DNA of 64,000 nucleotides from DT-110 sp030148525 (GCA_965227445.1 OZ245751.1:496001-560000); one strand, 5' to 3'. Shown: positions 53,742 to 63,068, counted from the first letter of the stretch. A program made the numbers and translations. Notes: generated by a model from the letters alone, not told the origin.

Positions 53742-54407
53742 TTAGTGGCTATCGGGGTCTGCTCCCTTGCCGCGGCTCACGAACCGGTTGGCACGAATCG
53801 AGAATCGCCAGGGAGCGTAGGCCCACTCACCGGCGTAATCCACCCCAACCCGGGTCCCGATGATCAGGTCGTCGGGAGGGAGCGTGTAGCCATCGTCTTC
53901 GAGCCACAGTGGGCTGTGGATACCGGGCATATAGGTGCCGTCCAGGTCGGTGGTAATCCCCAAAGCCTTAGACAAAACGCCCGGGCCGCCTGATAATTGT
54001 GGTCGCACCTGTTCCATATTCCGACGGGAGAGCATCAAATCCAGGTTGTATAGGGGCTCAATTCCGCGAATTAAAACGGCGTGAGCAGTCCCCTCGGGAC
54101 CGGTGACTACGTTGAATAGGTGGTGGATGCCGTAACAAAGGTAAACATAGGCCGTTCCGCCACGTGCAAACATGGTTTCCGTGCGTTTGGTCCGACGGTT
54201 ATTCCAGGCATGGCATGCGCGGTCATCGGGGGCCCGGTAGGCTTCCGTTTCAACAATACGACCTTTGGTGAGCCCTTCATTGATATGCGTAACAACTACT
54301 TTGCCGAGTAGTTGTTTGGCGACAGCCACCACATCGGTGCTCTGAAAAAAAGATTCCGGCAACCGATGGCTGCCGGAATCAGTCGTATATTCATCGGAAT
54401 AACTCAT
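53742..54407 (-). CDS. DNA-3-methyladenine glycosylase (AAG/Mpg type)
   Basis: A 221-residue DNA repair enzyme that removes alkylated purines by flipping them out. Landmarks: VVAVAKQLLGKVVVTHINEG, RIVETEAYRAPDDRACHAWNNRRT with the active-site Glu, MFARGGTAYVYLCYGIHHLFN and the later LSGGPGVLSKALGIT. It is the Mpg/AAG type, not the AlkA type. The gene follows guaB by 17 bases and is probably cotranscribed with it. Confidence 0.94.
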   Translation of the reverse strand: MSYSDEYTTDSGSHRLPESFFQSTDVVAVAKQLLGKVVVTHINEGLTKGRIVETEAYRAPDDRACHAWNNRRTKRTETMFARGGTAYVYLCYGIHHLFNVVTGPEGTAHAVLIRGIEPLYNLDLMLSRRNMEQVRPQLSGGPGVLSKALGITTDLDGTYMPGIHSPLWLEDDGYTLPPDDLIIGTRVGVDYAGEWAYAPWRFSIRANRFVSRGKGADPDSH

Positions 54408-54424
54408 AGTATTAATAGGATCCT

Positions 54425-55909
54425 TTACCGGCGGCTGTAGTTGGGGGCTTCTTTGGTAATGGATACATTGTGGGGGTGGCTTTCGTGAACACCCGCACTG
54501 GTGATCTTCACAAATTGGGCTTTCTCGCGTAATTCCGCAACAGTACGGGAACCACAGTAGCCCATGCCGGCCTTCAGGCCACCGATGTATTGCACCATCA
54601 CTTCGCCAACGGATCCCTTATAGGGGACGCGTCCTTCAATCCCCTCGGGCACCAGTTTTTTGATGTCGTCTTCTGCATCCTGGAAATAACGGTCTTTGGA
54701 ACCTTTCGACATAGCTTCCAGTGACCCCATACCCCGGTATACCTTAAATTTTCGCCCTTCAAAGATGATCGTTTCACCGGGAGCTTCTTCCACGCCGGCA
54801 AACAGACCTCCCGCCATAATGGTGCTGGCACCAGCCGCTAAGGCCTTAACGATATCACCTGTATAGCGAATCCCACCGTCACCGATGATGGGCACCCCGG
54901 TGTTTTTGATGGCCTGGTAAGCGTTGTGGATGGCAGTCAGCTGGGGAACTCCGACACCGGCCACAATGCGCGTTGTGCATATACTGCCAGGGCCGACACC
55001 AACTTTAATACCATCGGCACCGGCCTCGACCAGTGCTTTGGCGCCTTCAGCGGAAGCTACGTTTCCTCCGATAACATCCAGGTCGGGGAAATGGTCTTTC
55101 GCCTTGCGCACGGCATCTAAAACCCCACGCGAGTGACCGTGGGCGGTGTCGATAGCGATTACATCAACACCTACCTGGACCAGCGCATCCACCCGCTCCA
55201 GCATATCGGCCGTAACGCCAACTGCAGCACCCACGACCAGACGCCCGTAGTCATCTTTGCAGGAGTGAGGGTAGTTCTTCACCTTCATGATGTCCTTGTA
55301 GGTGATTAATCCCGCGAGCTTACCGGAGTCATCCACTACGGGCAGCTTTTCGATCTTGTGCTTTTGCAGGGTGTGCCGCGCCTGTTCCAGATTTGTACCA
55401 ACCGGAGCCGTAATCAGATTAGAGCTCGTCATCAGGTCGGTGATGGGGCGTTGCCGGTTCACTTCAAAGCGAAGATCGCGGTTGGTCAGGATACCTATGA
55501 GGTGGTCGTGTTCGTCGACAATGGGTATTCCTCCGATTTTGAATCGTTTCATCAGGTCGAGTGCATCTCCTACAATGGCATTCACCTTAAGGGTGACCGG
55601 GTCGATGATCATACCACTTTCCGACCGCTTTACAGCCCGCACCTGTTCGGCTTGGTCCGTAATGGTCATATTTTTATGGATGATACCAATTCCACCCTGA
55701 CGTGCAATACCAATAGCCAGCTTGGCTTCCGTAACGGTATCCATGGCCGCCGAAACAACGGGCGTATTCAATTTAAGGTTGCGTGTGACGTAGGTAGAAA
55801 TATCTACATCTCGAGGTAAGACTTCGGAGTAAGCCGGGACGAGCAGGACGTCGTCGTAGGTCAATGCTTCTCCTAAAAACTTGTCGGTTTGTGTTTTTAA
55901 TATTTCCAT
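54425..55909 (-). CDS. guaB: IMP dehydrogenase
   Basis: A 494-residue enzyme that oxidises IMP to XMP, the first committed step of GMP synthesis. TIM-barrel start LTYDDVLLVPAYSEVLP; two CBS domains between residues 95 and 215 (TSSNLITAPVGTNLEQAR, HKIEKLPVVDDSGKLAGL), catalytic loop GVGPGSICTTRIVAG with Cys311, and the flap region with SKGSKDRYFQ. A TACCTTTG element sits only four bases before ATG 55909, so the transcript may begin at the start codon itself. It heads a minus-strand operon with the glycosylase. Confidence 0.97.
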   Translation of the reverse strand: MEILKTQTDKFLGEALTYDDVLLVPAYSEVLPRDVDISTYVTRNLKLNTPVVSAAMDTVTEAKLAIGIARQGGIGIIHKNMTITDQAEQVRAVKRSESGMIIDPVTLKVNAIVGDALDLMKRFKIGGIPIVDEHDHLIGILTNRDLRFEVNRQRPITDLMTSSNLITAPVGTNLEQARHTLQKHKIEKLPVVDDSGKLAGLITYKDIMKVKNYPHSCKDDYGRLVVGAAVGVTADMLERVDALVQVGVDVIAIDTAHGHSRGVLDAVRKAKDHFPDLDVIGGNVASAEGAKALVEAGADGIKVGVGPGSICTTRIVAGVGVPQLTAIHNAYQAIKNTGVPIIGDGGIRYTGDIVKALAAGASTIMAGGLFAGVEEAPGETIIFEGRKFKVYRGMGSLEAMSKGSKDRYFQDAEDDIKKLVPEGIEGRVPYKGSVGEVMVQYIGGLKAGMGYCGSRTVAELREKAQFVKITSAGVHESHPHNVSITKEAPNYSRR

Positions 55910-55912
55910 GTG

Positions 55913-55920
55913 CAAAGGTA
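55913..55920 (-). promoter_or_regulatory. -7 promoter element (TACCTTTG, minus strand) abutting guaB
   Basis: Exact TAnnTTTG match whose last base is four bases before the ATG, so transcription would start at or next to the start codon (leaderless message). A TTTG at 55937-55934 is nearer than the usual -33 distance. Confidence 0.5.
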
Positions 55921-56028
55921 TGGAATTATAGAACAAAAAGAAAAGCGTATAAGTCGAAAACTTCTACCAAACCATCGGGGTTGCCATAATCTGAGGAATC
56001 TTGTATATAGAAGCCATAACCGCAAACT

Positions 56029-56478
56029 ATGTTGAGCATTCTCAGCGATGATTACTTTATGAAGCAGGCTCTGGCAGAAGCCAGGCGGGCCTACGAGCTA
56101 GGCGAAGTTCCGGTAGGCGCGGTTGTTGTGAGTGACCAGCATATCATTGCCCGCGGTCATAATACGACGGAGCAACTACGCGATGTCACTGCCCACGCCG
56201 AAATGGTAGCCCTGACCGCAGCGTCCAACTATCTCGATGCCAAGTACCTGACCGATTGCACCTTATTTGTAACCCTGGAGCCCTGTGTTATGTGCGCTGG
56301 TGCCCTGGCCTGGTCCCAGATAGGCAGGGTGGTATTTGGTGCCGGCGATGACAAGCGTGGATTTCTGCGTTTTGGCAAAGAAATACTCCACCCCAAGACC
56401 ACCCTCGAATACGGAATCCTGGAAGAGGAGTGTCAGGAACTGTTAACGTCCTTTTTTAAAGCCCGCCGGAACCGTTAA
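56029..56478 (+). CDS. tadA: tRNA-adenosine deaminase / nucleoside deaminase
   Basis: A 149-residue zinc deaminase. The signatures are HAEMVAL (His56, Glu58) and LEPCVMCAGAL (Cys86, Cys89), with the family-specific ARRAYELGEVPVGAVVV and C-terminal FFKARR. The family converts adenosine to inosine at the wobble position of tRNA-Arg; a guanine- or other base-deaminase role cannot be excluded but is less likely. ATG 56029 lies divergent from guaB, 119 bases apart. Confidence 0.93.
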   Translation: MLSILSDDYFMKQALAEARRAYELGEVPVGAVVVSDQHIIARGHNTTEQLRDVTAHAEMVALTAASNYLDAKYLTDCTLFVTLEPCVMCAGALAWSQIGRVVFGAGDDKRGFLRFGKEILHPKTTLEYGILEEECQELLTSFFKARRNR

Positions 56479-56555
56479 ACTTTCCTAAAGCCCGTTAAGG
56501 TAGTTTTAAGGGCCTGGCTGCCAATGCCGTTTTTCGGTAATTTCCCGAAAAAAAG

Positions 56556-57098
56556 ATGACGCGAATTTTCTACTTTTTCGCCCTCTGGGCTACTCTTTCT
56601 TCTTGTGCTTCCTCTTTCACACCATTTACCGAAGACCTATACCGCAAAGCGGGCTGGACAGAATCAGAGCTATCGCGCATTCAGTTTTGGTTGTCGGACG
56701 ATATCGTCCTCCGTCGTGTTTTTACTGGTAATACCTCCGAGATCCGGCGCGGAGAGATAAAGGTAATCGACGGGCGAAAAGTGGAAGAAGTCATTTTGCC
56801 GAAAGGTACCCCCGGCATTTTTGTCAAAAGCCCTGCCACCAACCGACTGGCCATTTCTTTTGAAGACGGATCAGACGAGCGTTTCCTGATGTTTGGTCCA
56901 AACCCAAAAGCCGGCAACCGCTTTGTCCTGTTGGCCAAAGACTGGGAACGCGATTGGGGACAGGTGACCTACGATGGCAAGCTATATCGGGTATCATCCC
57001 GCAGTGCTTATGCTTCTCTGTTGGTGGATCTTAAGAAAATTGACCGAACCATAATTGATTCACGGACGGCCGGCGGCCGCAAGGTGGGTAACCCCTGA
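56556..57098 (+). CDS. lipoprotein of unknown function
   Basis: A 180-residue lipoprotein (lipobox LSSC, cysteine at residue 17). Beta-rich mature part with RIQFWLSDDIVLRRVF, RGEIKVIDGRKVEEVILPKGTPG and LAISFEDGSDERFLMFGPNP; no recognised domain. The regular strand pattern suggests a small barrel or carrier protein. It is convergent with pcm, only four bases between stops. Confidence 0.8.
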   Translation: MTRIFYFFALWATLSSCASSFTPFTEDLYRKAGWTESELSRIQFWLSDDIVLRRVFTGNTSEIRRGEIKVIDGRKVEEVILPKGTPGIFVKSPATNRLAISFEDGSDERFLMFGPNPKAGNRFVLLAKDWERDWGQVTYDGKLYRVSSRSAYASLLVDLKKIDRTIIDSRTAGGRKVGNP

Positions 57099-57102
57099 CA
57101 GG

Positions 57103-57771
57103 CTAGGTGTTATCAGTGTCGGCCGAAGTCGATTTTCCACTCACGAAGGGCACAAACCGGAAGGGACCCAGCACCTCGTCGAGAAATGTCCCGTCTGGTT
57201 TTTTAGTCAGGCGGTGCATCTTTTGCTGTTTTTTCCCTACTGGGATGACCATAACACCACCAGTAGCCAGTTGGTCAAGCAGGGCCGAAGGGATTTCCGT
57301 TGCTCCTGCCGTGACAATGATGCGATCGAAGGGTGCAAATTCCGCTAGCCCTTTATACCCGTCGCGCCAGTAGGTGCGAATATGACCAAACCCCAGGGAC
57401 TCGAGGAGATTCGTAGTGCGCTCGTAAAGTTCCTGGTGGCGTTCGATGGTGTATACCCGGGCCCCCAGCATGCTGAGAAGAGCTGCCTGATATCCCGAGC
57501 CAGTCCCTATCTCCAGTACTTTTTGCCTTTTCTCTACCCGGAGCAATTCCGTCATATAGGCTACCGTATAAGGCTGAGAGATCGTTTGCTCATTGCCGAT
57601 CGGAAACGGAATGTCTTCGTAGGCTTTTTCCTCAAAGGCTTTTTCCAGAAAATAGTGACGCGGCAGGTCATTCATAGCCTGGAGAACCCGTTTGTCCCGG
57701 ATTCCTTTATCCCGAAGCGATTGAATTAGTTGACGGCGCAAACCCTTATGTCGATAGGAATCTTTGAGCAT
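57103..57771 (-). CDS. pcm: protein-L-isoaspartate O-methyltransferase
   Basis: A 222-residue SAM-dependent methyltransferase that repairs isoaspartyl residues in damaged proteins. Features: MNDLPRHYFLEKAFEEKAYED, the substrate-binding IGNEQTISQPYTVAYM, SAM-binding VLEIGTGSGYQAALLSMLG, post-I IERHQELYERT and the C-terminal LDQLATGGVMVIPVG. It is divergent from the phosphohexomutase across 350 bases that contain the inverted-repeat element. Confidence 0.95.
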   Translation of the reverse strand: MLKDSYRHKGLRRQLIQSLRDKGIRDKRVLQAMNDLPRHYFLEKAFEEKAYEDIPFPIGNEQTISQPYTVAYMTELLRVEKRQKVLEIGTGSGYQAALLSMLGARVYTIERHQELYERTTNLLESLGFGHIRTYWRDGYKGLAEFAPFDRIIVTAGATEIPSALLDQLATGGVMVIPVGKKQQKMHRLTKKPDGTFLDEVLGPFRFVPFVSGKSTSADTDNT

Positions 57772-57817
57772 AGATAGTATTTTCCGGTTTTTTCCGGTCG
57801 AAAAGTTTGAATGACTA

Positions 57818-57980
57818 AGAGCGTGTTTGGGGTTTGTTTTTGATGGCGAAAATGTCTAGAATTTGGTTCTCACAAAGCCTTTTTTGAGCTTCGTAGCATG
57901 GCTACGGGGCGAAAAAAGGCTGCAGTGAGGTTCAAATTCTAGACATTTGCAGTCCAAAGGATAAATCCCAAACACGCTCT
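57818..57980. repeat. 163-bp imperfect inverted-repeat (MITE/REP-like) element
   Basis: A nearly symmetric element centred on 57899. The outer 14 bp are perfect (AGAGCGTGTTTGGG / CCCAAACACGCTCT); inward another perfect block pairs AAATGTCTAGAATTTG with its complement, then GCCTTTTTT, and the middle is GTAGC-atg-GCTAC. Arms of about 81 bases pair at roughly 70 percent. It contains no open frame, fills most of the gene-free 57772-58121 and could fold into one long hairpin. No target-site duplication is obvious. Confidence 0.8.
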
Positions 57981-58121
57981 AAAATAGACTGAGGATAGGA
58001 AGATCGAACAAGTATGTAAATTTTGCAGATAAATCCCTAAATCCGCATCAGCTCTTTATATTTTAGGGGCTGGCATCATTCCATTACCCTATTTAACCCG
58101 TTTGCCTAAAAATACTAGAAT

Positions 58122-59522
58122 ATGACAAACATCAAATTCGGAACCGACGGCTGGAGAGCCATCATCGCAAAGGATTATACCGTTGACAATGTCAAACGCG
58201 TGGCGGAGGCCACCGCTAAGTGGCTGAAAAAAAATAATGGAAAACAAGTTGTTATTGGTTACGATTGCCGCTTCGGAGGGCAGATGTTTACAGAAGTTAC
58301 CGCTCAGGTATTAGGCGGATTTGGCATAAAGGTGCTGATGGACCAACATTTTGCCAGTACACCCATGGTCTCCTTAGGTGTGGCCAAGACCAAATCAGAT
58401 CTCGGGGTGGTTATTACCGCCAGCCACAACCCGCCTTCGTACAACGGGTACAAGCTGAAATCTAAGTTTGGTGGCCCCATGATTCCCGTGCATATCGCCG
58501 AAGTGGAAGACCTGATCCCGGACGCCTGCACCCTGGATGAGGTGCCTTCTATGGAGGAACTGACCGAAAAAGGACTCCTGGAAAATATTGACCTGGAAAA
58601 AATGTATCTGGATCACGTGGAGGCGAATTTTGACCTGGATGCCATTCGCAACAGCAAGATTCAGCTCGCGTATGATGCTATGTACGGGGCAGGGCAGAAT
58701 GCCGTGATGAAATTATTCCCCAAAGCACACTTTCTGCATTGCGAATTCAATCCCTCTTTCCTGGGACAGGCCCCCGAACCCATCCACCGCAACCTGGGCG
58801 AACTGTCCGAATTGATCAAGAAGGATCCGGCGATTACCCTCGGGCTGGCTAACGACGGAGATGCTGATCGCATTGGTTTGTACGACGATGAAGGCCAGTT
58901 TGTCGATTCCCACCATATCTTGCTGCTGCTGCTACTCTACATGCGCGAGCATAAAAAGCAAGATGGAAAGGTGGTGGTCACCTTCTCCGTAACGGATAAG
59001 ATGGTCAAGTTGGCTGAGCATTACGGACTGGATTACGAGGTGACAAAGATCGGCTTTAAATACATTGCCGAAATCATGACCGAAGAGGATGTGATCGTTG
59101 GCGGTGAAGAATCAGGCGGATTGGCAGTGAAAGGGCACATTCCCGAGCGCGACGGTATTTGGATCGGATTGATGATCATGGAGTTCATGGCTAAAACCGG
59201 CAAGTCTATTCGCGAGCTCATTCAGGATGTGTACGATATTGTCGGGCCCTTCCACAGCGACCGGGATGATCTGCACATTACGAATGAGCAGAAGTTAAAG
59301 GTGGTGGATACCTGTAAGAATGATCCGTATCAGGCTTTCGGGAACTACACGGTGCAGAAGATTGAACGAGTCGATGGTACAAAATTCTGGTTAGCGGATG
59401 ACCAATGGGTCATGATCCGTCCTTCTGGTACGGAACCCGTTTTACGCGTATACGCCCAGGCGGCGGATGCAAAGCAGGTACGAGCTATTCTGGATGCTAC
59501 CCGGGATACCATTTTGGCATAA
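58122..59522 (+). CDS. phosphoglucomutase/phosphomannomutase family protein
   Basis: A 466-residue alpha-D-phosphohexomutase. The phosphoserine is in VITASHNPPSYNGYK (Ser101), the metal loop is NDGDADRIGLYD, the sugar-binding loop is GGEESGGLAVKGHIPERD and the phosphate-binding loop is RPSGTEPVLRVYAQ. It interconverts 1- and 6-phosphates of hexoses. The start sequence IKFGTDGWRAIIAKDYT is typical of the Bacteroidetes phosphoglucomutase group; the substrate (glucose versus mannose) is not decided by these motifs. Confidence 0.94.
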   Translation: MTNIKFGTDGWRAIIAKDYTVDNVKRVAEATAKWLKKNNGKQVVIGYDCRFGGQMFTEVTAQVLGGFGIKVLMDQHFASTPMVSLGVAKTKSDLGVVITASHNPPSYNGYKLKSKFGGPMIPVHIAEVEDLIPDACTLDEVPSMEELTEKGLLENIDLEKMYLDHVEANFDLDAIRNSKIQLAYDAMYGAGQNAVMKLFPKAHFLHCEFNPSFLGQAPEPIHRNLGELSELIKKDPAITLGLANDGDADRIGLYDDEGQFVDSHHILLLLLLYMREHKKQDGKVVVTFSVTDKMVKLAEHYGLDYEVTKIGFKYIAEIMTEEDVIVGGEESGGLAVKGHIPERDGIWIGLMIMEFMAKTGKSIRELIQDVYDIVGPFHSDRDDLHITNEQKLKVVDTCKNDPYQAFGNYTVQKIERVDGTKFWLADDQWVMIRPSGTEPVLRVYAQAADAKQVRAILDATRDTILA

Positions 59523-59530
59523 TATCGTGC

Positions 59531-59562
59531 CCGTAGAGACGCCATATATACCGTCTCTACGG
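59531..59562. repeat. palindrome CCGTAGAGACG / CGTCTCTACGG
   Basis: Perfect 11-bp arms and a 10-base A/T-rich loop between convergent genes, no T-run. The GTAGAGACG...CGTCTCTAC core resembles a dispersed palindrome I recall from cyanobacterial and other genomes (memory only). Confidence 0.6.
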
Positions 59563-60012
59563 TGCCGGATGAACCATCGCAATGTGCGGAATGCCGTCTT
59601 CCAGGTATTCCGCACCTGTTTTTTGAAACCCAAGGGATTCGTAAAAAGGGATGAGGTAGGTTTGGGCAGAAATCTTAATTGGCTGATTACCAAAGAGGTC
59701 TTCAACGTACTCCAGGGTCTTCAGCATGAGGGTCCGCGCGTATCCATTCCGACGGGCATGTTGGGCGGTGACTACCCGACCCAGTGAAATGAAATCGTCA
59801 TACGAGGTACCCTTGGGGAGGATGCGGGCGTAGGCAATCAGCAGATTGTCATCGTCATATCCCAGTACGTGCCAGCCTTTGGTATCGAAACCGTCGGCGT
59901 CGAGGTATACGCAATCCTGTTCCACGACAAAAACTTCCTGACGAAGTCGCAGCAATTGGTAAAGCTGGTAAATATTGAGATCGCCGAAGGCGAGGCAAGA
60001 CATGTGGTTCAT
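59557..60012 (-). CDS. ElaA-like GNAT acetyltransferase
   Basis: A 151-residue GNAT-fold acetyltransferase of the ElaA type: FGDLNIYQLYQLLRLRQEVFVVEQDC at the N-terminus, then DADGFDTKGWHVLGY, the acetyl-CoA loop LGRVVTAQHARRNGYARTLM and C-terminal ISAQTYLIPFYESLGFQKTG. The substrate of ElaA is not known. The last bases overlap the adjoining palindrome. It follows the diacylglycerol kinase gene by about 90 bases. Confidence 0.92.
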   Translation of the reverse strand: MNHMSCLAFGDLNIYQLYQLLRLRQEVFVVEQDCVYLDADGFDTKGWHVLGYDDDNLLIAYARILPKGTSYDDFISLGRVVTAQHARRNGYARTLMLKTLEYVEDLFGNQPIKISAQTYLIPFYESLGFQKTGAEYLEDGIPHIAMVHPAP

Positions 60013-60101
60013 GGAGTGTTTTGTTTTCAGCGTGGGGTTTTTTGCGCGTCCAAAGATAGAATCTTTTAGCCTTCTCTGACAATTTTGGGCCCGAATACTG
60101 T

Positions 60102-60461
60102 TTATTGTACGGCAGAGATATGCGGAACGAAAATTATCAGACCAATCAGCACTGCTGTAATGGCTGCCAGTAGTACCGCTGCCGCCGCAACATCTTTGGC
60201 GTGTCCGGCCAGTGGGTGGTAATCAGGTGACACCAGATCAGTCAAAAATTCCAGTGCCGTATTGATTGCTTCGGTGATCCACACCCCGGCCATTGCTCCA
60301 ATCAGCCAAAGCCATTCCGAAGGTTGGAGTGGAAAGTAGCAACCGGCAATAACTACGATCACCGTAGCCAATACGTGAATACGGGCATTGGGTTGGGTCC
60401 GTATGAGGGTCGCTAAGCCTTTAAAGGCAAAACCAAAACTGGCCATTCGTTTTTTGAACAT
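60102..60461 (-). CDS. diacylglycerol kinase (DgkA family)
   Basis: A 119-residue membrane enzyme with three helices. The motif ITEAINTALEFLTDLVSPDYHPLAGHAKDVAAAAVLL contains the catalytic Glu and the conserved Asn and Asp residues of the prokaryotic DgkA/undecaprenol kinase family, split here for readability at TEAINTALE and AKDVAAAAV. It phosphorylates diacylglycerol or undecaprenol at the inner membrane. It lies nine bases downstream of the lamin-tail gene, an apparent operon of unrelated functions. Confidence 0.9.
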   Translation of the reverse strand: MFKKRMASFGFAFKGLATLIRTQPNARIHVLATVIVVIAGCYFPLQPSEWLWLIGAMAGVWITEAINTALEFLTDLVSPDYHPLAGHAKDVAAAAVLLAAITAVLIGLIIFVPHISAVQ

Positions 60462-60470
60462 CGCATGCTG

Positions 60471-63068
60471 TTAGTCGAGTGCCCGGGCGAGGACACAGTA
60501 GTCTTTGATAATTATTCGATCGCCTTCCGGCAAAAATAATTCGATCCAAACTATATATATACCCGTTCGGGCGGGTTCCCCGCTGTCGAGTGATCCGTCC
60601 CATAAAATCCGTCCCTGTGTTGCTAAAAATTCATTGCGGGTTAGTTGTCGTACGGGAACACCTTCGGCATTGAATATGCGAATATTGGCCAGATAGCCAG
60701 CTTGTTCAGTTTGGTATTCGAGGTGCAGGATATCGGCAACCCCGTCTCCGTTTGGTGAAAAGGTACGCTCCGGAATCTGAAAGACCGCCCCGTTTCCGGG
60801 GGCAACTTCAGTTAACTGACTGTTTTGATAACCGGGAGTGGCAAATCCTGCTGCTTCGGCGGCGGAATGCCAGTTGCCATCCTGTTGTGTTGGTAAATCA
60901 ATGGACAGACGTTCCAGTGAAACACCCCGGGCATTTTCCAGTAGTGCACTGTGTTGTTCTTCCCGATAGTCGAAAGCGTCGAGTATGGTAGTTCCGTGCA
61001 AGAGGGTGGCATTCCCCCGGTCAGCATCAAAGGCGGGCAGGTCGTTTTCCAGAATGTCAACGGAATCGGGAAGGGGATACTGGCTGATAATGTCTTCGGG
61101 GTTTTCGCTAAGAGCTACGTATTCACCGGGAAAGAGGAGGCTACCGGTTGACAAAACAGTTTGCGTTTTGCCCGATTCCCTGGCCGTATTTCGCAATGCC
61201 AGTCCGTCCAGCGCTATAATTTTTGCGGAAGCATTAACCAATTCCACAAAATCAGAGCCCCCCACCCGGGGGAAGAAGAGGATCTCATTGACCAGAATAT
61301 CACCGGGCTCCGGTTGTTCGGGCAACCCCAGGTGCAGTCGCAGAGGCTGGGTCAGGGTATTTCCCAGGCAATCGGCCATTTCAGTGATCTGCAGCGTATA
61401 AATTTGTCCTGCTTCCAAAGCCCGATCGAGAATCAGCAAATACCCTTCGCCGGTCCGCATGACGGATTCGACAGCGATTCCCGGTGTAAGTTGATAGATA
61501 GTCGGATCGAGCGCAATCTGATCATCGACCATTTCCGAAAACCGCAGGGCTATTTCAAATTCGTTCAGTGGCTGAACGGTAAGCAGGCTCGGTGCCACTG
61601 TTTCCAGTGGGGTACCATGAACGCTGTTCTCCAGTCCCGGAGTACCTCCGGCCCCTGCCGTGCTGCCGGACCAGTTTCCCGGGCAATCAGCAGGTAAGTC
61701 AAAGCGAATTCGCTCCAGACTGGCCAGCCCGGATAAGGAAGCGGTGGTATTATACCAGGATGGTTGGTAGGTCAGTTGGTCGATAATAGCTCCATTAAGT
61801 GTAGTGAGTATTAACTCGTCTCCTCCGTTGGAGAGGCCGGGAAGTCCATTTACTTCCAGGATGGGGAGTTCGCCGGGGAAGCCCGATCCCTCGCCTTCCT
61901 CCACCAGGACCAGGTGTTCACCGGGTGGTAAAAGAAAGTCGGGAAGCACAACAGGAGCACCCCCGCTCTGTACCGCGACCGAGTCCAGAGCGAGAAATTT
62001 TTGACTCGTATTAAAAAGCTCGATGTACTCCACTGGTGGTAAGCCGGCGAGGTCGGCGGACGGGTTGGCAAAGAATTCGGACAGGAGCAATGCACCCCGG
62101 TCGGGCTCAAATCCAACCAGATAGCGAAAGGATTGACTCAGGGTACTCGATACATTGCCGGCGAGGTCTGTGATCTGATCCGCTGTAATTTCGTACTCTG
62201 AGTTGTTTTGCAAGGGAAGAGATAGTTTCAGTAAAACGGTGTTGGGAGCCGGGAAAGAGCGGCTGCCGATTGGAATGGAAGGCGTAAGCGAAAAGGTGGA
62301 CAAATCCGAACTGCCGCCCTGTCTGATCGGCTCATTAAAAACCAATAGTAACGACTCTGCATCGGGGGCATGGACCGAAAGCAGGTCCGGAGGCGTGTTG
62401 TCTGCTAGTAATGGTTTGACCTGCCAATCGTCAAAGGCAAAGGCCTCATTACGGGTAGCCGTGTACGAGCAGCGAATACCCGTAAATAAACCGGTAGGGT
62501 AGGTGTCGTCGACAACACTTCCTTCAAGTATGAATGTCCCCGAGTCATTGTAGTCGGCGAAAAGCTGCCAGATGCCATCGGGTTGCTGTATTACCCGTAC
62601 GCGCACCCGTACCGGAGCAGAAGCCACCGCACCTTCCGTACCGGCAATAAGTAAGGTTCGCCCGGAGCCATCCTGACGAAATAATTCCAGGGCATCCCGA
62701 TTGCCCGATATCCCGCCTATACGTACCACATATCCGTTGAGCGGCCCGGTGAGATCGGGTTGGTCGGTGCGCAAAAACCATTCAGCGTAATTGGAGCCGG
62801 AGGGACTGAATGATAGGTTAGAGGTCAGTTCATAGGTGGTGACCGAATCGTAGGTCGTTGGAGCAAGCAGGCTCAGATAGCGATCATTAGCTGATGTCGG
62901 ATTACGGTCATTCAGTTGGAGTAGTCCGTTGTTAGCAGAAAAGAAGGAGGTATCTCCCTGCCATTGGGATCCATAGGGGGGTGGCCCCTGGTCGAAAGTG
63001 AGAGGGAACTGGCCGTAGGCAGTGCCATAGCTGCTTATTAAGAAAATGTAAAAAAGGACCTTTTTCAT
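60471..63068 (-). CDS. secreted lamin-tail-domain protein with T9SS gliding-type C-terminal domain
   Basis: An 865-residue exported protein (signal peptide ending TAYGQ). After a concanavalin-like N-terminal part (to about 220) there are alternating SbsA-type Ig-like domains (225-320 and 490-585) and two lamin-tail domains (about 330-440, LLLSEFFANPSADL; about 595-700, ILVNEILFFPRVGG). The last 105 residues (FSPNGDGVADILHLEYQ ... RILWDGSLDSGEPARTGIYI) are the gliding-motility-associated C-terminal domain, the type B T9SS signal. The protein is probably surface or matrix located; its binding partner is unknown. Confidence 0.92.
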   Translation of the reverse strand: MKKVLFYIFLISSYGTAYGQFPLTFDQGPPPYGSQWQGDTSFFSANNGLLQLNDRNPTSANDRYLSLLAPTTYDSVTTYELTSNLSFSPSGSNYAEWFLRTDQPDLTGPLNGYVVRIGGISGNRDALELFRQDGSGRTLLIAGTEGAVASAPVRVRVRVIQQPDGIWQLFADYNDSGTFILEGSVVDDTYPTGLFTGIRCSYTATRNEAFAFDDWQVKPLLADNTPPDLLSVHAPDAESLLLVFNEPIRQGGSSDLSTFSLTPSIPIGSRSFPAPNTVLLKLSLPLQNNSEYEITADQITDLAGNVSSTLSQSFRYLVGFEPDRGALLLSEFFANPSADLAGLPPVEYIELFNTSQKFLALDSVAVQSGGAPVVLPDFLLPPGEHLVLVEEGEGSGFPGELPILEVNGLPGLSNGGDELILTTLNGAIIDQLTYQPSWYNTTASLSGLASLERIRFDLPADCPGNWSGSTAGAGGTPGLENSVHGTPLETVAPSLLTVQPLNEFEIALRFSEMVDDQIALDPTIYQLTPGIAVESVMRTGEGYLLILDRALEAGQIYTLQITEMADCLGNTLTQPLRLHLGLPEQPEPGDILVNEILFFPRVGGSDFVELVNASAKIIALDGLALRNTARESGKTQTVLSTGSLLFPGEYVALSENPEDIISQYPLPDSVDILENDLPAFDADRGNATLLHGTTILDAFDYREEQHSALLENARGVSLERLSIDLPTQQDGNWHSAAEAAGFATPGYQNSQLTEVAPGNGAVFQIPERTFSPNGDGVADILHLEYQTEQAGYLANIRIFNAEGVPVRQLTRNEFLATQGRILWDGSLDSGEPARTGIYIVWIELFLPEGDRIIIKDYCVLARALD

